64,000 nucleotides of DNA from Hippopus hippopus (taxonomy: Eukaryota; Mollusca; Bivalvia; Cardiida; Cardiidae): the NCBI GenBank assembly GCA_946811185.2, contig OX328101.1, positions 21,002,122 to 21,066,121 of the forward strand, read 5' to 3'. Positions 1 to 11,085 of the stretch are shown one piece after another; position 1 is the stretch's first letter; each line of letters begins with the position of its first letter. The translations under genes and the position numbers were made by a program. The notes below the pieces were generated by a model, which was not told the DNA's origin, did no database searches, and worked only from the letters and a program-made list of their open reading frames with translations.

Positions 1-154
1 TCTCATGAAATTTCTCCATTAAAGCAAGTCTGGTGCAGATGCATTCCTATGTCTACATTTTTGAGTGCATTAGTGAACAGACGTGCCATTACGAACTATT
101 TGACAAAAACTCCAGATTTCGACTTACTCTACATTGATGGAGCACTCTCATTAT

Positions 155-365
155 TCAACCCTTTACCAACGACCGGTATGGGAAATGCTTATCAAAACAT
201 TTTTGGAAAAGAAGAAAATGCTGGATACTCGCATTTTCTTCTTTTCCTACAATGTTTTCAACCCATCGAAATACAACTCCCATCATTTCAGCTCTATCTA
301 ATTTGTCGTCTGCAAGCGCTTCCAACGATGGTTGAGTCTACAATTTTTGTCATCAAATAAAAGTT
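155..365. mobile_element. piggyBac-like hairpin MITE, degraded copy
   Basis: Non-coding repeat that recurs at least seven more times in the window. It has a left end resembling CCCTTTACCAACGAC, a central hairpin (arms near 192-215 and 225-265 built on GGAAAAGAAGAAAATGC and its complement), and a conserved right arm near 303-360 containing TCGTCTGCAAGCGCTTCC. The best-preserved copy (31005-46125, split by the Polinton) has TTAA on both sides and CCCTYTACC ends, which is the piggyBac pattern. Ends of this copy are eroded, so the boundaries are approximate. Confidence 0.6.
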
Positions 366-559
366 TTAAACTCCATAGATATTCCTGCTATGCCCATTGT
401 TCACAAAATTAAATTTTGTGAAGTGATTATCAAAGGTCATTCAGCTTGACATCTTGCTCCCTAGGAGGAGACTCTACTATCAAGATTACTGACGAAAATT
501 TAGGGGTCTCTAGCTCTCTTAATTTTGTAATCTGTGTAGATAACCCTGCTTCTTACTGC

Positions 560-2060
560 AAATATCACGGAATACCTCATCGTAAGTTCACCAAAGCACG
601 AAGTGCTCAAGATGAGCTTTTGTGATCGTGCTGTGTCCATTGTGCATCTTACATCGTCAACTTTCACATTTTTAGTCCTATACTCATGAAACTTGGTCAG
701 AATATTTGTCATAATAATATCTCGCACGACTTCGAAAATGGGTCAAGTCAGGTAAAAAACTAAGTCACCAGATTAAATCTTTAAAAAACCTTGTGTCTAC
801 TACAGAGGCCACATTTCAGCCCAATTCTCATGAAATTTGTTCAGAATGTGTCTTGACGATACTTCAAACGAGATTGAGAACGGATTACATTGGGCCAAAA
901 AAGTAGGTCACTGGACAAATCTTTTTAAAACCATGTGTGTACACTAAAGGCCACATTTTCAGTCCAAAACTCATAGAAGTTAGAATGTTTGTCCTGCTGA
1001 TATCTTGGACATACAGAAAGTGGATAATGTCGTGCCGAAAATAGGTCGACATTTCAAATGTTTGAAAAAGCCCGTGTACACTATTGAGGCCACATTGTCA
1101 TGAAAGTTGGTCAAAATATTTGTCTCGATGATATCTTATACCAGTTTAAAATTGGATCATGTCGGATCTAAAACGAGGTCACCAGGTCAGATCTTTGCAA
1201 AACCTCGTGTTTACTCTAGAGGTCACACTCCAGTCTAAGATTCTTGAAAAGTAGTCAGAATGTGTCTTGGTGATACCTCGGCCCAGTTCGAAAATGGGCC
1301 ACGTCGGGTCAGAATCGAGACCATCAGGTCAGATTTTTGAAAAACTTTTTTTTTCGCTCTAGATGCCACATTTTCAGCCCAAATACTAACGAAAATCAAT
1401 CAGAATCTTTGGTTTGATAATATCTCGGACCTGTTGGAAAATGGGTCTCCTTGGTTGAAAAACAGGGTCACCAGGTCGAATTTTTGAAAAAAAAAAAAAA
1501 AAAAAACTACAGTCTAGAGGCCACAGTTTCAGTCCAAAACTCATGAAAGTTGGTTAAACCTTGGGCATCCTCTAATGGCCATTACTTTAAGTCTGATACT
1601 TATGACAGTTAGTCAGAATGTTTGTCTTGGTAACATTTAGGGAGTTTTTGAGTTAAAAAGTAGGTCACTTGGACAAACCCCCCCCCCCCCCCCCCCCCAA
1701 GCTTGTGTACACTCTTGAGGCAAACTTTCCAGTCCACCACTCATAAGAATTGGTCAGAATGTATGCCTGATTTGATGATATTTCGGACAGATTTGAAAAA
1801 TGGGTCACATAAGGTCAAAAAGAAGGTCACTGGGACCAAAAAATCGTGGAAAAACCCAGTGTACATCTTCACTCCAAAACGCATGAAATCTAGTCAGAAC
1901 GTTAGTCTTGATGATATCTACGAGTTTGAAAATGGGTCATGTTGGGTCAACAAATAGGTCACTGAGACAAATCCTAAAAGCTTGTGTACATCCCAGAGGC
2001 CACATTTTCAGTCCAATAATCATGAAAGTTATTTAGAATGTTTGTCTAGATATCTCGGAA
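560..2060. repeat. Degenerate ~145-bp tandem array A
   Basis: About ten diverged units follow one another. Each carries some form of ACTCATGAAAGTTGGTCAGAATG, then a TTTGTCTTGATGATATCTCGGA-like stretch, then GAAAATGGGTCA and AAACTAGGTCACCAGGTC. The anchor CATGAAA recurs near 685, 829, 970, 1097, 1542, 1880 and 2019, mostly 127-150 bp apart. A poly-A run (about 1488-1506) and a poly-C run (1678-1698) break the array. The short open frames inside it are not conserved from unit to unit, so I do not call genes. Confidence 0.75.
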
Positions 2061-3261
2061 GAAAACGAGGGCTATATTGTGTCCAGACGGTATAGGTGAA
2101 CGACTCACGGCCATCGTGGCCCTCTTGTATGGTACACGAACAATCATGAAATGTAGTAAAAATGTCGCTCAAGATGATTTCTTTCATTTCAGATAGAGCG
2201 GCACTCATCAAATCATCCACATGTAGTTCCGGTTTAAGATCGGCGTTTATGAATTCAAAGACAAACGAGATAGCGGCTAGAACGAAATTAGCATATCATT
2301 TTCTACTGAGAGATAATCTGATAATTCTGATTTTGAGCTGGTCAATTAAATTGAATTATGGTAATCACGATTTCTGAGTCGACATTCAATGTATAAAAGT
2401 ACATGTAATTGATTAATAATGCGGATTTTCCCTCGATATAGTCTTTTTCAATGAAGAATTCCACCACACAATGCTTATGAAGAGGACCAAGATGGTCCCA
2501 AATGGCTCATCTGAGTTAAGTATTATTTGCTGAATGGTAAAAGATACGTCCCTATTGGTTTAGGATTTGGATCGCTGGTTACATGTATTTATATTATCAT
2601 TTAAACATCTTCCACAAGTAAAGTTAATTACCTCTGTAGCCAGTGAAGATCAGACTGCTCAGAATGTGCAATCTCATCTTTGATCTTCATAGTCCGCTTT
2701 GCTTGGACAGTCTGGACTGTAGCAGTTTTGAAATGGCAATTTTATTTGCGTCCTACTTTTAGACTTAAATGTCTGTTGGGTTTGGTCGAGGCTCGATAGA
2801 TTGAGTGTTAGTGGCCTTGACTTAGAAGTAACACAATGATGTGTGCGTAAGCTGCACATCAGCATGTATCACTATAATAAAAGTTAATGAATTGTTTAAG
2901 TTTTTGCGATTTTTTGAAAATTATTTATGGCATTAACCTTGACCTTTCAACTTTTACGTAAATAGGAGGTAAATGTATATACCACGCTTATCAAACTGTA
3001 TCCCAAAGTTCTCTAGATCTGATACGTGTCTACATTTTAGATTTGAAAAAAAACCGATGTAATGGTTTGTGATAAGAAAAATTTCTAAATTTTTCCTCTT
3101 TAACTCTGGATAAGAATCGGTCAACTCGAATGGGACAACTTTTGTTCTCAGGGCTATGAATAGCTTAGCCTTTTTTGTTTTTTGACTGGGAGCTTTCAGG
3201 TAATCAAAATTGAGCTTATTATAACCGCCTCTCCCCAAAACTTTGTTTTGGCGTGTGTATA
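2061..3261. other. No recognised feature
   Basis: About 1.2 kb between array A and the mariner element. No protein family, RNA gene or repeat that I can name. A 127-codon minus-strand frame at 2954-3337 runs into the mariner terminal repeat and is probably accidental. Confidence 0.5.
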
Positions 3262-4701
3262 TACAGGGTGATTCATAATATCTGCCATGGTCTTCAGCGT
3301 TAATGGTATAAATATAGTTTGGAATGGCTGTACTCACTCCCTATATACATAATCTAGAGACCTGTAAGTTTTGTTTGATAGTAAAAGCATTACACTTACA
3401 CTTTCATCATGGTCTGTATCTCAATTTATAGATTTACATCATATGCACAATGTGACGTCCTTTTTGGGCAATAATGACGTCTCTTCTTGAAATTGTCAAT
3501 CACGGACTCACACATTTCCGGTGTTATACTCTCGATTTCTCTACGGATGGCGTTTTTCAAGTCTTGTAAAGTTGCTGGTTTAGGTGTGTAGACCTTATCC
3601 TTAAGGTATCCCCAAAGGAAAAAGTCAAGCGGATTGAGGTCTGGGGAGTGGGGAGGCCAAATCTTTTCAGTTTTGAATGAGAGGAAATTTTCACCGAAAG
3701 TTTCATGTAACCAAGACAACACATGTTTTGCTGTGTGAGGTGTCGCCCCGTCCTGCTGAAACCACATATTTTCTATATTTATACCAATTCTTCTTAAAGC
3801 TGGCATAAATTTATTCTTGAGTAATTGAATATAACGCTCACTGTTCACTGTCGCGTTCTCACCTTTTTCCTCAAAGAAAAACGGCCCTATCACGCCTGCA
3901 CTCCTTAAGGCGACCCAAACAGTAATTTTGTCATCGTGCAAAGGTTTCTCATTGTGGAAGTTCGGCTTTTCCGTTCCCCAGAAGCGGCAGTTTTGTTTAT
4001 TTACAACATCATTCAAGTAAAAGTGGGATTCGTCGGAGAACCACATTTTATTTACGATTTCTAAATGGTCCTTCAACCTTCTTGCAAATTCAATACGACT
4101 TTCGATATCAGATTCCTTCAAGTGTTGCATCACAGATATACTGTATAGAAAATATTTCAAGTCAAACCTTAACATCCTGTAGACACTTCAGTAATTTGTC
4201 ACATTAGTGAGATCACTAACAACTTGACGTACAGACTTTTCAGGCGTTTCATCAATTATGTGCTTTACCTCTTGAACATTTTCAGAACTCCTGCTAGATC
4301 TTGGTCTTCCAGCATTATCATGGCGTTTGTCTGCAACTGATCCAGTTTCCTTGAATCGTGCAACAAGCCTGTATAGCTGTCTAGCAGAAAGTTTTCTTAT
4401 TTCTGTATCATTTGGGTATCTTCTTCTCATGGTTCTAAGTGCTTTAGTAGCAGAACGACTCTCAAAGTAGAGCTGAAGTGCTCCAGCAGCCATTTTCCTG
4501 GACAACGCCATCTTGGAAAACAAGTACTGTTTATGACGTTATGAATGATGTCATGACGTTAACGTCTTTCCCGTACTTTTGTAGTAAAATAAAACTTACA
4601 TCTATCCTCTCTCCAACAATATTAAAAACTTATTTAAATCGTAACCGGATAAAAAGTTATTTAACAATGAAATCATGACAGATATTATGAATCACCCTGT
4701 A
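3262..4701 (-). mobile_element. Mariner-like (DUF4817-type) DNA transposon with intact ends
   Basis: The element runs from 3264 to 4699 (1,436 bp) and is flanked by TA at 3262-3263 and 4700-4701, the dinucleotide duplication typical of Tc1/mariner elements. Its ends are perfect 21-bp inverted repeats beginning CAGGGTGATTCATAATATC, extending imperfectly a few bases further. The transposase gene lies on the minus strand and fills most of the element. Intact ends and target duplication fix the boundaries; the transposase has an in-frame stop, so the copy is probably not autonomous. Confidence 0.9.
3426..4511 (-). pseudogene. Mariner-like transposase with one in-frame stop
   Basis: Transposase that would cut and rejoin the element at TA sites in the nucleus. 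The first ATG in frame is at 4511. The N-terminal part (4188-4511) is a helix-turn-helix DNA-binding region (ALQLYFESRSATKALR, then the LSARQLYRLVARFKETGS helix). The C-terminal part (3426-4175) is the DDE/D catalytic domain. Its putative acidic residues are in WFSDESHFYLN, WFQQDGATPHTA and PPHSPDLNPLDFF, with 36 residues between the second and third Asp. A TGA at 4188-4190 interrupts the gene, and the frame is the same on both sides, so a single nonsense change separates the domains. The FFLWGYLKDKVY tail matches the DUF4817 or Tc3-like group common in invertebrates. Otherwise well preserved. Confidence 0.88.
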
Positions 4702-6660
4702 GGAGTCTTGGTGTCGGTCGGTCCGTCGGTCGGCCGGTCGGTCTGTAACATTTTTGTCCAAACTACTTCTCAATAACCACCGGACGGATTTTTATCAAAC
4801 TTCAAAGGAAGTTTCATTACCAAGCAAAGATATACACATTGTTTAATTGTGGTTGAATGATTTTCCAAAAATGAGTTATGGCTCTAATACTCCTTCGTCC
4901 GAGCTATTTCTCAAATTCCCACCGGACGGATTTCGATCAAACTTAATGGGAAGTTTCAGAACCAAGCAAAAATGTGCATATTATAATATGGCCTGCAACA
5001 CGCGAAAAGGGGCATTCGGACATTTGCGTAAAGTGTCGTCTCGGATCAGCCTGCGCAGTCCGTACAGGCTAATCCGAAACGACACTTTCCGTTTTTTTGT
5101 AATTTTCTGTTTTGCGCAAGTCTACTGAAGAACAAAATCTAATGTAGTCGTAAAGTGCCGTTTCGGATTAGCCTGCGCAGTCAGCGCAGGCTAATCCGAG
5201 ACGGAACTTTACGCAAATGTTCGAATGCCCCTTTTCGCGTGATGCAAGCCATATGATTATGATTGCATGATTTCTAATGAGTTACGGCCCTTTGATAATC
5301 TTTATTGTCCCGTTATATCTGAATAACTGCTGGACAGATTAAAATCAATCATCATGGAAGTGTCAATAGCAAGCAAAGATGTGCTTGCTATAACATGGTT
5401 ATGGTTGAATGATTTTCCAACTAGTTCTTGTCCTTTGATGATTTTTATTGTTTGAGCTATTACCGAATGACTGTTGGACAGATTCCAATCAATCTTCGTA
5501 GGAAGTTTCAGTACCAGGCAAAGGTGTGCTTGTTATAACTTGGTCATGGTTGAATGATTTTCTAATGAGTAATTACCCTTTGGTGAATTTTTTGTCTGGG
5601 ATATTTCTCAATAACTACTTGGCAGATTTCAATCAAACTTAATAGAAAGTTTGAATACCAAGCAAATATGTGCATATTATAATTTGGTCATGGTTAAAGG
5701 ATTTTCACATGACTTTTGGCCCTTTGATGATATTTTTTGTCCAATAACTATAGAATTTTTGTCTTAGCTATTTCTCAATAACTACAGGACGGATTCCAAT
5801 CAAACATCATAGGAAGTTTTAATAGGAAGCAAAGATAAGCGAATTATAATTTGGTTATGGTTGAATGATCAACCAATGAGTTATTTTGATGAATTTTCAG
5901 CACATTCTTTGTCCGAACTATTTCTACATGCTTGAAGGACAGATCTGAATCAAACTTCATATGAAACTTCAATACCTAGCAAAGATGTGCATATAATTCT
6001 TACTTTTGTTGGATGAACTTTCACTGAGTTATGTCCCGTTGATTACTTTTTGTCTGAGTTATTTATCTACCAGACTGACTTCAATAAAACTGCATAGGAA
6101 GTTTCAGTACCAAGCAAAGATGTGCATGTTATAATTTAGTTATGGTTGAATGATTTTCCAATGAGTTATGGTCCTTTAATGAATTTTCAAAGCTTTCTTT
6201 TTCCGAGTTTTTTTTCTCCATAATTGAAGGACAGATCTGAATCAAACTTCATAGGAAACTTCAATACTATGCAAAGATGTGCATATTTTACTTTTTTGTA
6301 GTTGAATGATTTTTCACTGAGTTATGGCTCTTTAGTGAGTTCTCTTGATCAAATTATGTCCATAAAATTTCTCAATTTTACAACCAAACTTCACAGGAAT
6401 CTTCAACAGCAACCACAGATGTGTTCATGATACTATCATTATGCTTACATGATTTTCTATTGTTTAATATCCTACTGATCAATCTTTCTCCACGGTGTTT
6501 CTCAACTTTGACTTAAAGGATTTTGGTCAGATTTTAAACAGCGAAGAAAGATTTGCTCATTGCACTGTCATAATGTTTGAATGATTTTCTACTGAGTCAC
6601 GAAAATTTTTTTTTTTTTTTTTCACTTAGTCACGTCTCTTAAGGAATTTCTCAGTTTAAA
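4702..6660. repeat. Degenerate ~145-bp tandem array B
   Basis: Starts with a GGTCGGTC-type simple repeat (about 4708-4745). About twelve diverged units then follow, each containing forms of GAGCTATTTCTCAATAACTA, GACAGATTTCAATCAAACTT, GGAAGTTTCAATACCAAGC, AAAGATGTGCATATTATAA and TGGTTGAATGATTTTCCAATG. The GAATGATTTTC anchor recurs near 5411, 5556, 5700, 5866, 6156, 6307 and 6585. The sequence is unrelated to array A but the period is about the same. It is interrupted by a palindromic MITE at 4984-5256. Confidence 0.75.
4984..5256. mobile_element. Palindromic MITE with two nested hairpins
   Basis: Long inverted repeat. The outer arm CACGCGAAAAGGGGCATTCG (from 4999) is mirrored by a complementary arm ending at 5241. 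The complementarity continues a little outward through ATATGGC. Inside are two further palindromes, each formed by an AAAGTGTCGTCTCGGATCAG-type arm and its complement around a CCTGCGCAG core (about 5031-5090 and 5151-5213). There is no open frame of interest. It sits inside array B. This CAGGCTAATCCGA repeat type is, to my knowledge, frequent in bivalve genomes. No clear target duplication. Confidence 0.75.
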
Positions 6661-9265
6661 CATCTTTTATTGCCATAATTTAAATATATGTACAATACAT
6701 ATTAACAAACAAACAAAAAGCGGCAAATGGGTTGAGCCACAAATTCAAGAACTTAGTTACGGCTCTCCCCATAGATCAATGAAATAGCATTCATTACTAT
6801 ATGGCAGAGAACTATCTATGGCAATATATCTTAGTTGAAAGGAAATAATAGAAATAATAGTAATAATATTAAGTCAAGGGAAGGATAGAGTGAAAAAAAT
6901 ACATATATAAAGGGTCAAACATCCGGCATACTATATGGAGTATATATATATGAGAGAGAGAGAGAAGTGGAAATGGGTTACTCAGATCACTTTCTACTCT
7001 ACTCAGACAATATAGAGTCAATTAACCATCTTGAAGAGCCCTGTTGCAGCTATGTACTTATGTACAGTGTCAAATATTAAAATATTTGCTTCTAAAGATA
7101 ATTCGGTGTTACCATGCAATAAAAGATGACAGTTCAAGGGATGAAGATGTCTTAAAGTATTAAATAGCTGAAGACGTTCAATTTGATATTTAGAACATTT
7201 GAAGAAATAATGTGCAGCGTCCTCACATTCGTCACAAAAGGTACAACTATTTTCAAAAGATATGTGGTTTAAAAAGAGCCCATTTTTTAAATTACTACAA
7301 CTGTTTCGTATTCTTGCGTGAATTACTGAAAGATAGCGCGTTCCATGGGAAAAGTATGAGGAGACATTATTTGTTTGAAACATATAGTTTGAAATTTCTC
7401 GTTTGAAAGATGAAATAGCAGGTAAATATCTCATGTTCGGAGGAAGTTGATTCCAGAGGGAGATTAAAGATGGAACACACGAGTTTTCGAACAGCATTGT
7501 GGTCATGGCAGAAGCACAAAATCATCATTATTTCTCGGATTATAACTAACAGAGTTACCAACGTTTTGTGGGAAAAGATAACTTAGATACTGCGGTACCA
7601 TATTATGAGTGATTTTGAAGGCGAGAACAAGCTTTTGATATTTACGTCTCTCTGATAATGTTAGCCAGCCTAGTTCACGAAAAAGATTATACAAACTGGT
7701 TGAACGCGTTAGTCCAGTAACAATTCTTCCAGCTTCAATTTGATTTTTTTCTAATTTGTCCTTTTCATTGAGAGTGCAGTTGTCCTAAACAACAGAAGCA
7801 TACTCGAGAATTGGTCTTAGGAAAGATACATATATCTGATTTACTGTTTTACGACGAACAGTAAATTTTAGCTTACGCATAATTCCTAAGAGCTTCGATG
7901 CTGAGAGAATAATATTATCTATGTGTTTATGCCATTTACAGTTGTCGCTAAAAGTCAGTCCTAAATGTTTGTGAGTGTCGGGTAACATCTAAACGTGTGT
8001 CATTAAAATTCAAAACGGGGGATTGCTGATTTTCAAAGTAGAGGACTTCAGTCTTAGCAGCATTAAATGTGACAAGCCATTGTTTCGACCACTTTGTAAT
8101 AATATCCAAATCATGATTAAGAATACTCTCTAGGTCAACTGTGTTTGGGGTTGTACACGCAAGAGACGTGTCTTCTGCAAATAGCCTTACAACACTTAGT
8201 AATGACTCAGTAATATCGTTCACATAGACCAAAAACAGTAAGAACCTTGCGGAACTCCGGCCAGTATTCTTTCAGGGCGAGAATAGGAGATTCCGATGAA
8301 CACACGTTGACTTCTATCAGATAAATAGTTTTCGATCCAGTCAAGTAATTGTCGGTATATTCCATTCTGCTTCAGTTTGAATACTAACCCTTTGTGCCAA
8401 ACTCTTTCAAAAGCTTTAGAAATATCACAAAAGATGACACAGGTTTGAGTTTTATTATCAAAGGACTGAACGAGTTGATGATAAAGTGAAATTAATTGGT
8501 AAACTGTAGAATGACCGGTTAAAAATCCAGATTGATTTGAATATATTACGTTATTACTGATAAGGAAGTTGTACAAATGTTTATGTAAGCATTTCTCCAT
8601 TTGTTTACCTATACAACTAAGTAAAGATATGGGGCGGTAATTACTTGGAGAGTTTTTGTCGCCTTTTTTGAAAAGGGGCAAAACTAAGGCAGATTTCCAT
8701 GACTGCGGGAAAATACCTTCACGTAGTGATTTATTGAACAAACGGGACAGAGGTTTAGAAATCGAATGTTTGACTCCTTTTAAAACTTTATGCGAGATTA
8801 AATCCTGGCCAACAGCTTTTTTGGCATCAAGTATTTCAATAATTTTTTCAACTTCTTGTTCTTCTATTTGAATTTGGTCCAAGGACACGTCAACCTACTC
8901 TCAAAAGGAGGTAGATTTGTATTGGAATCACCGAGATTTGAAACAGAAGTGAAATATTCATTTAAGCAATTGGCCTTTTCCTGATCAGTGAAGTAATACT
9001 CATCAATACCATTGATACTGCGACTTAGCACAGGGATAGAAACAGTTGACTTAAAATTTTTCATAAGGTCTTTCAATGTTTTCCAATAATTTCTGCTGTT
9101 GTTCAAACTGTCGTCTTCTATTCTGCTTTCAATATGGTCATAGAAGCTTTTTTTGGCAAATTTCTTCAAATTGTTCACTCTGTTACGAAGTTTTTTTTGT
9201 ATTTATTCCAACTACATTCGGTATTAGTTTTTAATGCTATTTTTCTTTGTCTGTCACGTTAAGTT
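6650..9265 (-). mobile_element. 5'-truncated CR1/Jockey-like LINE
   Basis: Non-LTR retrotransposon on the minus strand. The coding remnant (7018-9262) begins just upstream of the reverse transcriptase. The endonuclease domain that would precede it is missing, as expected from 5' truncation during insertion. The 3' untranslated part appears to extend to about 6650 and contains AT-rich sequence and a short AG microsatellite (6951-6964). The exact 3' end and target duplication were not identified. Multiple frameshifts make it an old, dead copy. Confidence 0.8.
7018..9262 (-). pseudogene. Non-LTR reverse transcriptase, frameshifted
   Basis: Reads in pieces from 9262 down to 7018. 8864-9178 is the linker before the RT (YWKTLKDL). 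8220-8888 holds RT fingers and palm (FPQSWKSALVLPLFKKGD, SNYRPISLLSCIGK, QSGFLTGHSTVYQL, CDISKAFERVWH, LAGVPQGS). 7948-8232 begins with the catalytic box, which reads FAEDT instead of the usual FADD, so the active site is probably lost. 7785-7988, 7503-7694 and 7018-7506 carry the thumb and C-terminus with a CTFC...CEDAAHYFFKC zinc-knuckle-like segment typical of CR1/Jockey-type elements. At least four frame changes separate the pieces. No product expected. Confidence 0.85.
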
Positions 9266-9699
9266 GTGAAACGTCGTAGTTCTGAGTTGTATTATGGTTT
9301 GTCATTTGGTCTAATCGTAACATCTTTTGATGGAATACATTGGCACGCGCATCTCGGGCCCCGTAACGTATGTAAAGAACAGTAGCTCGCAGAAACTCTC
9401 CTGAGTACCCATATAAAAAACTAGGATAGTAAAGAGACAGAAAGAAATAACACAAATTACATGTAGCATGTTTTCACTGACTTTAACGTCGACTATTAGA
9501 TGGCAATCATGAATTTCTCCGGATAATTGATTTTGCACAGACTTTCAAGAAAAAACATAAGCTTGACAATTCCGCATAAAAAGAAAATGTAAATTAACAG
9601 GTCGATAAAGCTGTCAAAACAGCTTGACAGCAAGCCACACACACATACACACACCCACACCCACACCCCCCACCCCCAACACACACATACACATCCTTA
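9266..9699. repeat. Junction with CA-rich microsatellite
   Basis: Nothing gene-like between the truncated LINE and the truncated gypsy element. Positions about 9636-9690 are a CA/CACACC simple repeat, and the gypsy gag frame opens directly after it. Confidence 0.6.
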
Positions 9700-9701
9700 C
9701 T

Positions 9702-10980
9702 AGCTAGAAAGTAGAATTCAGTTTCAGAGAAACCGTAACTGTTGATGATGAGCCCGATCATCAAACACTAGTGCCTGATGAAGAAGAAGAAAATGTGACT
9801 AATAATTTCTCCAATGTGGAGAATTCTCCTGATGAAATAGACCCCCAACATGACCCTAGTACCGATGAAGAAGGAGGCGGAGGGGATGACAATATTACCC
9901 ATGCTACAGAGATGGCTTCTATGCAAAAGAAAGGAATCCTACACAGTATTTTCCATCCAGAGACAGGAGAGTACAGGGAAAAAATTTTGAAAACACCAGA
10001 CCTTACCTAGAAAGTGACTCAGACATCGATGGTCATAACATGCCTTACTCCCAAGATCACATGTAGCCAAGAAGAGAAGGTCTGTCGATAGCCAAGAACG
10101 ATAGCCAAGAGTTTGGTACAGACTATAGTCATATACCATCTTTTAACCATGTTGCAGGGCCAAACAAAGGCACTGAACCATTAACTCATTATATGCGAAG
10201 ACCAAATAGTTACAGAAGACCTACTTCAGCCCGATCTTCGAATCTTCCTATCCTTAAACCAGACGTGTTCAATGGTGAAGAAGACTGGGACTCATATTTC
10301 TCCCACTTTCAAAACTGTGCTAACCTTGGTCGATGGTCTGATCATGATAAAGCTCTGACACTTGACTCTTGCCTGAAAGGACCAGCCCGAACCTTTCATC
10401 TTGGCTTAAGAGAACCAGGGAGAAGATCATATTCTGTCCTTGTCCAGAAGTTAAACGTGAGAATTGGAAGTAGTAGACGACAAACCCGTTGGTGAGACTT
10501 CTGCCTCTTACGGAGATGATCTTCGCCTCATAGCCCAAAGAGCATATCCAGATTTAGGCCCTGAAGCACAAGATAAGCTTGCCCTTCATTAATTTTTCAA
10601 AACTATAAGTCCAGAATTGAAATACAGATGTATTGACAGAGGTTGCCGAACAGTTGAAGAAGCTGTTGAGATTGTCGAGAGGTATGAATCCATTATAGGA
10701 ACTGAAGAGAAAAAAAAGAGCAATGTGAGAGCTGTTAGTACCATTAATCCAGACAGCAACTGCCAGAGTGAAGGCCAGATCAGTTTCTAGGAACAGATAG
10801 AAGAATTAACGAAGCGCCTAAAGAAAATCGAGTCAAGAGTTACACACAAATCAAAGAGGAAAGCTCCTCCTGCTGACTACACTGGTTGTTTCAACTGTGG
10901 TTCCCTAGAACACTATGCTAGAGACTGTCCTACAAAACCTGCCAAAGATAGGAAATGGTCGGAAAACTCCAAGCCGCTGG
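9702..10980 (+). pseudogene. gag remnant with CCHC zinc knuckle
   Basis: Acidic N-terminal segment (9702-10009; DEEEENVTNNFSN). Then a gag-type core at about 10193-10495 whose signature LPILKPDVFNGEEDWDSYF and CLKGPARTFHLGL resembles the capsid-like Gag of metazoan Ty3/gypsy elements. A single zinc knuckle CFNCGSLEHYARDCP lies near 10885-10932. Stops at 10007-10009 and at least two more frame changes break the reading frame. The Gag would package element RNA in the cytoplasm; this copy cannot make it whole. Confidence 0.75.
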
Positions 10981-11085
10981 CTTGAGCGACCCAGGGCCAG
11001 CGGAATCTTTTGGGTCGTGAGAGAAAAAATTTACTGAAAGAGTAGAAAAGCTAGCAACCAGAGAAAACCTATGGGAAAATGGACT

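Noticed and set aside
2954..3337. 127-codon minus-strand open frame
   Set aside because: Runs through the mariner terminal repeat and target duplication, has no recognisable domain and no partner exon; probably accidental.
560..6660. CRISPR-like array because of regular spacing
   Set aside because: Units are contiguous, degenerate and about 145 bp long with no unique spacers; eukaryotic satellite-like repeats instead.
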